Shown one piece after another: positions 1 to 4,713 of a stretch of DNA of 5,352 bases (positions within the stretch are counted from its first letter, which is position 1; every line of letters starts with the position of its first letter). The position numbers and the translations under genes were made by a program. This DNA is from JAFGPF01 sp964409485 (lineage in GTDB: Bacteria > Chloroflexota > Dehalococcoidia > Dehalococcoidales > RBG-16-60-22), in NCBI GenBank assembly GCA_964409485.1, contig CAYPDM010000089.1, positions 1-5,352 on the forward strand, read 5' to 3'. A model generated the notes under the pieces. That model saw only the letters and a program-made list of their open reading frames with translations, did not search any database and had not been told where the DNA came from.

Positions 1-121
1 TGCAGGCCTCGTCGTTGGCGAATTTGATAATTCCCTCGGCGTTGATGGCGAGAATGGCATCCGGGCAGCTATTAAGCAGGGCTTCAAGATTGCCACGGGG
101 TGTTGTTGTTTGTTTTTCCAT
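1..121 (-). CDS. PAS-domain sensor/signalling protein, N-terminal fragment
   Basis: This is the 5' end of a minus-strand gene that runs off the left edge; 40 codons are visible. The ATG at 121-119 is preceded by a perfect AGGAGG at 136-131 with a 9-nt spacer, which fixes the start. After a short polar leader (MEKQTTTPRG) the protein reads LEALLNSCPDAILAINAEG and then IIKFANDEAC. That is the usual opening of a PAS domain: an amphipathic helix, the hydrophobic first strand (DAILAIN), a Gly turn and the strand leading to the conserved Asn (residue 36). PAS domains sense small ligands, redox or light and usually sit in front of histidine kinase, GGDEF or transcription-factor domains. The output domain lies outside the window, so it cannot be named. 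No N-terminal signal or membrane segment is visible, so the start is probably cytosolic. Confidence 0.8.
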   Translation of the reverse strand, partial: MEKQTTTPRGNLEALLNSCPDAILAINAEGIIKFANDEAC

Positions 122-130
122 TGTTCTCTA

Positions 131-136
131 CCTCCT
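131..136 (-). promoter_or_regulatory. Strong Shine-Dalgarno of the PAS gene
   Basis: The minus strand reads AGGAGG here, 9 nt before the ATG at 121. It is one of the strongest ribosome-binding sites in the window and decides the start of the PAS gene. Confidence 0.75.
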
Positions 137-184
137 ATTATACCAGATTAAATCTCCATATATGTGTATCATAAGATATAAGCC

Positions 185-202
185 TATATACCTAAGTATA
201 TA
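185..202. promoter_or_regulatory. Perfect inverted repeat in divergent intergenic region, possible operator
   Basis: TATATAC (185-191) and GTATATA (196-202) are perfect reverse complements separated by CTAA. The 18-bp dyad lies near the middle of the 175-bp space between the divergent PAS gene and the MBL hydrolase gene, where a dimeric regulator of both could bind. The region is very AT-rich, so chance is a real alternative. An 8-bp palindrome CATATATG (157-164) and an AGATT-A-AATCT dyad (145-155) lie in the same spacer and weaken the claim that this one is special. No regulator family can be assigned. Confidence 0.3.
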
Positions 203-213
203 CAGAAAATTAA

Positions 214-234
214 AATTGTCAAAATCAATTGTCA
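214..234. repeat. Short direct repeat AATTGTCA x2
   Basis: The octamer AATTGTCA occurs at 214-221 and again at 227-234, with start points 13 bp apart, just upstream of the candidate promoter of the MBL hydrolase gene. It could be a tandem activator or repressor site, but it is short and in AT-rich sequence. Confidence 0.25.
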
Positions 235-248
235 TCAGGCAAATCCGA

Positions 249-277
249 TTGTAAAAATATGCAATATCTTTTATTAT
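249..277 (+). promoter_or_regulatory. Candidate sigma70-type promoter for the 297-1889 cluster
   Basis: TTGTAA (249-254, 4/6 match to TTGACA) and TATTAT (272-277, 5/6 match to TATAAT) are 17 bp apart, the optimal spacing. The predicted start of transcription near 284 would leave a leader of only about 13 nt before the ATG at 297. That fits the lack of a Shine-Dalgarno sequence there. It was found by eye in AT-rich DNA and is not proven. Confidence 0.4.
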
Positions 278-296
278 AGAAACGGTTTTACCAGAC

Positions 297-1085
297 ATGA
301 AGAATCTCAATAATTCATCCGATACCGTTACATTTCTCGGAACCGCCGGCGCCCGATTCATGGTAAGCAGACAGCTGGCCGCCTCTGGCGGGCTCTGGAT
401 GAATCTTAACGACACCGAAATACTAGTCGACCCCGGTCCGGGCAGCATCGTTCAGTCTACCGGGAGGAAACTAAACGCAGAAAGATTGAGCGCCATCGTA
501 CTATCGCACCGCCACCTGGACCATGCGGCGGATGTCAACGTCATGATTGAAGCCATGACCAACGGCGGCTTCAACCGGCACGGCCTTTTATTCGCCCCCG
601 CCGACGCCCTGGAAAAAGAACCGGTAGTTTTCTCCTACCTGAAGGATTACCTGGAAGGCATAGTTGTACTGGAAGGTGGAAAAACGTACACGGCGGGCAA
701 TATAACCTTCACCACCTCGGTCAGGCACATACACCCGGTAGAGACCTACGGCATGGTTTTTCAGGCTTCCCGGCATACCCTGGCTTATATCGCCGATACC
801 CGGTATTTCGAGGACCTCTACCATAGCTATAACAGCGAGATTATCATCATCAACATGGTGCTTACGGAACCCCGTCCGCCCATAGACCACCTCGCGATAC
901 CGGATGCGGAACGCATCATCAGGGAAATCAAGCCCAGGGTAGCTATTTTAAGTCACTTCGGCCTGCACGTATGGGAGGCCAAACCCCGGCTGATAGCCGA
1001 GGACCTCTCCCGAAAGACCGGGGTAAAGGTCATTGCGGCCCGGGACGGCATGAAATTCGACCTTACACAGCTGGATGGGACGTAG
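297..1085 (+). CDS. MBL-fold metal-dependent hydrolase (RNase Z/PhnP-like), 262 aa
   Basis: This is a cytosolic metallo-beta-lactamase-fold hydrolase. The N-terminal strand VTFLGTAGAR (11-20) is typical of the RNase Z/PhnP-like branch. EILVDPGPGS (41-50) precedes the signature SHRHLDHAADV (70-80), which gives H71, H73, D75 and H76. Further likely metal ligands are H146 (in HIHP), D167 (in YIADTRY) and H220 (in ILSHFG), so the dinuclear site appears complete. H198 in DHLAIPDAE is a typical conserved His of this branch. Family members cleave phosphodiesters in RNA or small nucleotides, but the substrate cannot be read from sequence. The 262-aa length suits a single-domain member. There is no signal peptide and no clear Shine-Dalgarno before the ATG at 297; the next in-frame ATG (codon 22) would remove the first strand. 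It is the first gene of a likely operon, with 35 bp to the next start. Confidence 0.85.
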   Translation: MKNLNNSSDTVTFLGTAGARFMVSRQLAASGGLWMNLNDTEILVDPGPGSIVQSTGRKLNAERLSAIVLSHRHLDHAADVNVMIEAMTNGGFNRHGLLFAPADALEKEPVVFSYLKDYLEGIVVLEGGKTYTAGNITFTTSVRHIHPVETYGMVFQASRHTLAYIADTRYFEDLYHSYNSEIIIINMVLTEPRPPIDHLAIPDAERIIREIKPRVAILSHFGLHVWEAKPRLIAEDLSRKTGVKVIAARDGMKFDLTQLDGT

Positions 1086-1120
1086 GAAAGACAAATATTT
1101 GCCGGAAGGAAATCGATATT

Positions 1121-1540
1121 ATGAGCCAATCACGATTCAGAGCATGGTGCGTGATTACCTTTTCGATGTCCGTTATAGCTATAGTCATCCGCGCTATCTG
1201 GCAGATAGTGGTTATACCCACGCCAAAAACCATGCTTATCTTTATACCGCTTATCGTGGCGCTTATCGTCGTGGATGCCCTTATTGCGTATCTGGTGTTC
1301 AAACCCGAAAAGTTGAAAAGCCTGCCGTTTTCTATCGGCATTACGGTGGGTCTAAGCGCCGGACTGCTGGCCGGGGTCACCCACTTTTACCGTTTTATCG
1401 TTTCGACACAGGCCGACCCCTTTTTCAGCAAGGTTATAGGCTGGCTGATAGTAACTTCCAGCGTCAGCGCCTATTTTATATTAGTATACGTAGTATGGTC
1501 GTTAAGAAAAAACAGGAATGATGGACAGCAAAAAGTTTGA
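1121..1540 (+). CDS. Small four-helix integral membrane protein, unknown function, 139 aa
   Basis: I do not recognise the family. The frame is open from 971, but the likely start is the ATG at 1121: GGAAGGA lies at 1104-1110, and only from here does the product read as a clean membrane protein. The upstream extension would overlap the hydrolase gene and is Arg/Gly-rich. Predicted transmembrane segments are at about residues 10-32, 38-60, 70-92 and 104-126. A basic N-terminus (SQSRFR), a Lys-rich loop after helix 2 (KPEKLKS) and a basic tail (RKNRND) suggest both ends and the 2-3 loop face the cytoplasm. No catalytic motif is visible; charged residues within or at the edges of helices are R24, D52 and H88. 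The last 23 bp overlap the metallopeptidase gene, so the two are probably co-transcribed and translationally coupled. Confidence 0.75.
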   Translation: MSQSRFRAWCVITFSMSVIAIVIRAIWQIVVIPTPKTMLIFIPLIVALIVVDALIAYLVFKPEKLKSLPFSIGITVGLSAGLLAGVTHFYRFIVSTQADPFFSKVIGWLIVTSSVSAYFILVYVVWSLRKNRNDGQQKV

Positions 1541-1889
1541 ATGGCTCGTGGCACAGGCCATCGAAAGCCTTCCCGATGAGTTCCAGGAAAGGCTTGAAAA
1601 TATCGACGTAGTGGTGGCCGACCAGCCGACGCGCGAGCAACTGCGGGTACTTGGGGGAAGGCGGGGCGAAACCCTGCTCGGCCTTTATGAAGGCGTGCCC
1701 CTGACCCGGCGGACCCACGGCTATGGAATGGTTATACCGGACAAGGTAACCATCTTCCAGGGGCCGATCGAGGCCATGTGTAAAAACGATGCCCGGATTA
1801 TAGCCGAGGTACAGCGGGTAGTCCGGCATGAAATCGCCCACCACTTCGGCATCAGCGACGACAGGCTGCGACAGCTCGGTATGGGCTGA
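1518..1889 (+). CDS. Small zincin-type metallopeptidase (HExxHxxGxxD), 123 aa
   Basis: This resembles the small bacterial 'metallopeptidase family protein' group (Zincin_1, formerly DUF1025). The product is short, has no signal peptide and is presumably cytosolic. An N-terminal helix (FEWLVAQAIESLPDEFQERL, 7-26) leads to the strand IDVVVADQP. The middle stretch LLGLYEGVPLTRR and the following VTIFQGPIE (77-85) match the layout I remember for this family. The active site is HEIAHHFGISD (104-114): H104 and H108 bind zinc, E105 is the general base, and D114 in HxxGxxD is the likely third ligand. Substrates of this family are not established. Start choice is between tandem ATGs at 1518 and 1521; AGGA at 1514-1517 is very close to both, so translation may depend on coupling to the upstream membrane gene, which it overlaps by 23 bp. 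Confidence 0.85.
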   Translation: MMDSKKFEWLVAQAIESLPDEFQERLENIDVVVADQPTREQLRVLGGRRGETLLGLYEGVPLTRRTHGYGMVIPDKVTIFQGPIEAMCKNDARIIAEVQRVVRHEIAHHFGISDDRLRQLGMG

Positions 1890-1966
1890 ACAAATACTAT
1901 CAGTTACCTATCTACCAGGGACTTTTTTCCCAGAACAGGGCTATCCTAACTACGTCTGTTACGTTA

Positions 1967-1972
1967 TATAAT
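1967..1972 (+). promoter_or_regulatory. Candidate -10 box upstream of the DUF5667-like gene
   Basis: A perfect TATAAT lies 35 bp before the ATG at 2008, giving a predicted transcript start near 1979 and a leader of about 29 nt that includes the ribosome-binding site. The -35 position (1944-1949, TCCTAA) is a poor match, so the promoter may be weak, activator-dependent or use another sigma factor. The 118-bp spacer after 1889 has no convincing terminator for the upstream cluster. Confidence 0.4.
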
Positions 1973-1996
1973 ACAGTGAATGCCATAATTTGAAAC

Positions 1997-2002
1997 GGGA
2001 GA
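1997..2002 (+). promoter_or_regulatory. Shine-Dalgarno that sets the start at 2008
   Basis: GGGAGA at 1997-2002 is 5 nt before the ATG at 2008. It lies inside the longer reading frame that could begin at TTG 1990, so it favours the ATG as the true start. Confidence 0.6.
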
Positions 2003-2007
2003 TTGCC

Positions 2008-3044
2008 ATGAAACAGAAAATATTCAGAATACCACTGCTCATCTGCGTGCTGCTAACATCCCTTCTTATCGGCGGCGCCGCCTGCGCCCAGGACGAGGAA
2101 CTCCCGGACCCGGGTCTTACTCCGGACAGCCCGTTTTACTTCCTGGATAAATGGGGTAAAGACATCGGCATGTTCTTCGCCTTCGGCAGCGAGGCCAAGG
2201 CCGAGAAGGCCCTGCGGTATGCCGAAGAACGACTCGCCGAAGTACGGGCCATGGCCGGTAAAAACAGGGTGAGAGAGATGGAACAGGCCGCCGACGATTA
2301 CGAGGGATTCATGGCTATGGTCCGTGAAAGGCTGGAAACGGCCACCCGGTACGGTATGTCCGATAACGTTTCCGAGAGGGTGTCCCTGGCAACCGAAAAA
2401 CACCTTCGCATCCTGGATAGAATCAAGGATGAACTGCCGGAACAGTCCCGCGCCGCCCTGACGCGCGCCAGAACGGCCAGCATGAACGGGCAGGTAAACG
2501 CCCTGCGGGCGCTGGCCAGAAAAAGAGCGGAAAGGGCCATTGAAATCGCCGCGGATACCGTCGAGAACCGACTTGAAAGAGCCAGGGTTCGGGCTACCGA
2601 TAATGTGACCGCCGACGTTGAGGAAGCCCTGGACTACGCCGCCAGGATTGTCGAACTGGAAGAAGAATTAACCGCCCTGGCCGAGGAACAGGGTATCGAT
2701 ATTACCGCGATTACCCAGCGCCTGGCCCGGTCAACCGGCAACCGACTCGATGTCTTGAGTGAAGTCTATGAAAAAGTCCCTGAAAGCGCCCGGCAGGGCA
2801 TCGCCAACGCCATCGAGAACTCCGTAAGGAAATACGAAAGGGCCATCGAAAAACTCACGACAGAAAACGCCACCGGCGATATTCCCGACGTGGAATCCGT
2901 AATAAACAGAATCCAGGAAGAAATTAGAGCGAGAGTCAGAATAACTACGGCTAACCCGGCACCGGACTCGGACAATATCACGGTGGAAGTGCAGGTGCGG
3001 GTGGAAAACCAGGAGCAGAACCGGGTGGGGCAATCGGAGACCGA
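2008..3044 (+). CDS. Secreted helical DUF5667-like protein, C-terminus lost in assembly gap
   Basis: 345 codons are visible before the frame enters the N run; the true stop is unknown. Residues 1-27 form a signal peptide: basic MKQK, a hydrophobic core LLICVLLTSLLIG, and an A-C-A site before Q28. The sequence before Cys26 (GGAA) is not a good lipobox, so export by signal peptidase I is likelier than lipidation. The mature start LPDPGLTPDSPFYFLDKW (32-49) followed by charged Ala/Glu/Arg-rich helices is the pattern I recall for DUF5667 domains in Dehalococcoidia and archaea; the function is unknown. Two diverged copies of one unit can be aligned, roughly 65-170 and 174-283, each ending in a P-E-x-[SA]-R-x-[AG] helix (144-150 and 258-264). 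From 284 on the protein becomes more polar with short strands (RARVRITT, ITVEVQVRVE). The gene has its own spacer and -10 box and converges on elp3. Confidence 0.75.
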
Positions 3045-3144
3045 NNNNNNNNNNNNNNNNNNNNNNNNNNNNNNNNNNNNNNNNNNNNNNNNNNNNNNNN
3101 NNNNNNNNNNNNNNNNNNNNNNNNNNNNNNNNNNNNNNNNNNNN
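3045..3144. other. Assembly gap of 100 N
   Basis: Exactly 100 undetermined bases, the conventional placeholder for a scaffold join of unknown length. It removes the 3' end of the DUF5667-like gene and most of the space between it and elp3. The TGA at 3148-3150 is in frame only if the true gap length is congruent to 100 modulo 3, so it should not be taken as the real stop. Confidence 0.98.
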
Positions 3145-3157
3145 CCCTGATGCAGGG
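3145..3157. repeat. Short hairpin at gap edge, possible remnant of a convergent terminator
   Basis: CCCTG (3145-3149) and CAGGG (3153-3157) are perfect complements around an ATG loop, between two convergent genes and only 4 bp from the end of elp3. No T tract follows on either readable side. The arms could continue into the unknown bases, so this may be part of a larger stem. Confidence 0.25.
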
Positions 3158-3161
3158 ATGA

Positions 3162-4556
3162 TTAACCTTGAGGTTTCAAGGCCTTAACCATATAATCGCC
3201 TTCCGGGGCATAATCGAACTCGATGCGATAGTACTCTTTAGCCCCGGTGCCGCTTAAAACAAACATCCGGTCAGCCTGAAACTCTTCACGCGCAATCCGC
3301 TCCGCTTCCCGCAGTAAAGCCTTGCCCAGCCCCTTGTGCTGGGCGGCGCCGCTTACCTGCCCGCTGATAGGCACCTCGGGACCGAAAATGTGCAGCTCTC
3401 TGATAAGGGCAACATTGCCGTTAAGCCCCTGACCCAGCGCCGGGACGGGCTTCGACTGAATTCTCAACCGCAGCAGGCCGAACAACGTTTCATTTTCGTC
3501 CTCAAAGGACAGGAAGATTTCCTTACCTTCCGAGGCATCGTAGTCCATCCTGGCCATATGAGGTTCACCGATTGTGAACCCGGCCCGCGCCCGGTGGCCG
3601 TACTCACGACATCTTATGCAGCGGCACTTGATGCCATCCCGCTTCATTTTCTCCCTGACGATATCGCGCAGGGAGTCCTTCAGTCCGGCGACGATGAATT
3701 TGGACGGAATATCACGGAGCACGCGTGAAATCCTGACATACCCGGGGACGATGGACTTTATACCGATGGTCAGGTCGACCATCGTTTCATCCTCGTAGGG
3801 CAGATAGCGCCCTTCCCGGTACCATCTCTCAAGCTCGGTGCCCTCCACCACCATGGTGGGATATAGTTTCAGGCCGTCCGGCTTAAAGCGTTCGTCGGTA
3901 AAAAGCATCCGGGACATATCCAGGTCTTTTTGCGGATTCGAGCCGGGGAGTCCCGGCATCCAGTGATAGTAGACCTTGAAACCGTATTCGCGCAGCAGGG
4001 CGGTGGCTTTGACCACCTCCTCCACCCCGTGTCCCCTCCTAACCAGCTGGTATATATCGTCGTCGAGGGTCTGCACGCCGAGCTCGACCCGCGTGGCGCC
4101 GAACTCAAGCATGCGCTCTATCTCCGCCTGCCCGCACCAGTCCGGCCTCGTCTCGATGCAAAGTCCGGTGCAGCGGTGCGCGGCGGTCTCGTTGATTTTC
4201 TTGGCTTCCTGCAGCGTATCAGACACAACGCCGTTAAGTCCGTCGTAGCAGTCCTTGACAAATTGGTACTGATAATCAACCGGCTGGGCCAGGAAGGTGC
4301 CGCCCATGATTATCAGCTCTATTTTGTCCGTGGGGTGTCCCATATCGGTGAATATTTTCAGGCGTAATTCTACCTGCCGCCGGGCGTCATAATCGCACTT
4401 CCTGGCGCGCAGCACCGCCGGCGACTCCGGGGTGTAGCTCTGCGGCGTATCGGCATAAGTCGGGCAGTACAGGCACCTGCCGGGGCAGCTCATCGGCCCG
4501 GTCATCACCGCCAGAGGCGTCACCCCGGATATGGTTCTTGCAAATTTCCTCATCAT
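3162..4556 (-). CDS. elp3: Elp3-family tRNA U34 carboxymethyltransferase (radical SAM + GNAT), 464 aa
   Basis: Elp3 installs the carboxymethyl group (cm5) on wobble uridine 34 of tRNA, using a 4Fe-4S cluster with S-adenosylmethionine and acetyl-CoA. The radical SAM domain covers about residues 10-300: C24, C28 and C31 in MSCPGRCLYCP bind the cluster, followed by family stretches ELIIMGGTF (80-88), CIETRPDW (133-140), ELGVQTLDD (158-166) and YYHWMPGLPGS (196-206). CRCIRC (C311, C313, C316) matches the Cys-rich zinc-linker site. The GNAT domain covers about 335-464: QHKGLG (406-411) is the acetyl-CoA phosphate loop, and EYYRIEFDY plus GDYMVKAL are the family's C-terminal strands. The protein starts just before the cluster motif and so lacks the long N-terminal extension of eukaryotic Elp3, like the short Dehalococcoides-type enzyme. 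Tandem ATGs at 4556 and 4553 have no Shine-Dalgarno. It is intact and divergent from a Trm9-like methyltransferase. Confidence 0.95.
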   Translation of the reverse strand: MMRKFARTISGVTPLAVMTGPMSCPGRCLYCPTYADTPQSYTPESPAVLRARKCDYDARRQVELRLKIFTDMGHPTDKIELIIMGGTFLAQPVDYQYQFVKDCYDGLNGVVSDTLQEAKKINETAAHRCTGLCIETRPDWCGQAEIERMLEFGATRVELGVQTLDDDIYQLVRRGHGVEEVVKATALLREYGFKVYYHWMPGLPGSNPQKDLDMSRMLFTDERFKPDGLKLYPTMVVEGTELERWYREGRYLPYEDETMVDLTIGIKSIVPGYVRISRVLRDIPSKFIVAGLKDSLRDIVREKMKRDGIKCRCIRCREYGHRARAGFTIGEPHMARMDYDASEGKEIFLSFEDENETLFGLLRLRIQSKPVPALGQGLNGNVALIRELHIFGPEVPISGQVSGAAQHKGLGKALLREAERIAREEFQADRMFVLSGTGAKEYYRIEFDYAPEGDYMVKALKPQG

Positions 4557-4597
4557 GCGCTTACTATAAAAACAGGAGGCTACATTAAGTTTAGCAG

Positions 4598-4603
4598 ATT
4601 ATA
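4598..4603 (-). promoter_or_regulatory. Candidate -10 box of elp3
   Basis: The minus strand reads TATAAT here, predicting a start near 4591 and a leader of about 35 nt. There is no good -35 hexamer 16-18 bp upstream; a perfect TTGACA exists but only 5 bp away (4609-4614). A second weaker box, TATAGT at 4563-4568, would place transcript start exactly on the first ATG (4556), giving a leaderless message. Which one is used cannot be decided from sequence. Confidence 0.35.
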
Positions 4604-4642
4604 GCTTATGTCAACAATCAAAATCTCTTTCAAGGGGAGTCC

Positions 4643-4663
4643 AAGAGGGGCGAAGCCCCTCTT
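4643..4663. repeat. Hairpin 1: perfect 9-bp stem, 3-nt loop
   Basis: AAGAGGGGC (4643-4651) pairs perfectly with GCCCCTCTT (4655-4663) around GAA. It is followed on the plus strand by AAAAACA rather than a T run, and the minus-strand side is also not T-rich, so it is not a standard intrinsic terminator. It lies between two divergent genes, where no terminator is needed. Confidence 0.8.
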
Positions 4664-4674
4664 AAAAACACTCT

Positions 4675-4700
4675 TCCCCTTCCCCTTGAGGGGAAGGGGA
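4675..4700. repeat. Hairpin 2: perfect 11-bp stem, 4-nt loop
   Basis: TCCCCTTCCCC (4675-4685) pairs perfectly with GGGGAAGGGGA (4690-4700) around TTGA. In a plus-strand transcript the stem would end 4 nt before the GGGGA ribosome-binding region of the methyltransferase gene, close enough to influence initiation. Confidence 0.8.
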
Positions 4701-4704
4701 TTAA

Positions 4705-4709
4705 GGGGA
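4705..4709 (+). promoter_or_regulatory. Repeat-derived ribosome-binding region of the methyltransferase
   Basis: GGGGA, within AAGGGGA, lies 4 nt before the GTG start at 4714 and is a moderate Shine-Dalgarno match. It is the last part of the hairpin repeat. AAGGGGA (4703-4709) is complementary to TCCCCTT at 4675-4681 and at 4681-4687, so it could be masked by alternative folding. Confidence 0.45.
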
Positions 4710-4713
4710 TAGG

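Noticed and set aside
137..145. Extended -10 box TGGTATAAT on the minus strand before the PAS gene
   Set aside because: A transcript starting 7 nt after it (about 130) would exclude the strong AGGAGG at 136-131, so the two signals conflict; there is also no -35 match. The ribosome-binding site is the better-supported signal.
971..1120. N-terminal extension of the membrane protein frame, adding 50 residues from ATG 971
   Set aside because: It overlaps the hydrolase coding end by 115 bp and is Arg/Gly/Pro-rich without structure. The ATG at 1121 has GGAAGGA upstream and leads straight into the first membrane helix.
1075..1521. 148-aa open frame on the plus strand, Tyr/Arg/His-rich
   Set aside because: It overlaps the membrane protein gene in another frame, has no recognisable domain and has the skewed composition of an out-of-frame reading of hydrophobic codons.
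1918..1931. GGGA...TCCC with a T run, considered as a terminator after the zincin gene
   Set aside because: The stem is only 4 bp and the T run is in the loop rather than after the stem.
2074..2088. Cys26 of the DUF5667-like protein as a lipoprotein attachment site
   Set aside because: The residues before Cys are GGAA, without the Leu/Val at -3 of a lipobox; A-C-A followed by Q is a better signal peptidase I site.
3148..3150. TGA as the stop of the DUF5667-like gene
   Set aside because: The frame passes through 100 placeholder Ns of unknown true length, so the frame beyond the gap is not known.
3930..4367. Plus-strand open frames inside elp3
   Set aside because: They are antisense to a full-length, motif-complete elp3 and show no domain or ribosome-binding site.
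4598..4614. Perfect TTGACA and TATAAT on the minus strand upstream of elp3 read as one sigma70 promoter
   Set aside because: The two hexamers are separated by only 5 bp, whereas about 17 bp is needed, so they cannot act together; only the -10 box is listed, at low confidence.
4643..4700. The two hairpins as intrinsic terminators
   Set aside because: They lie between divergent genes, and neither is followed by a T tract on either strand.
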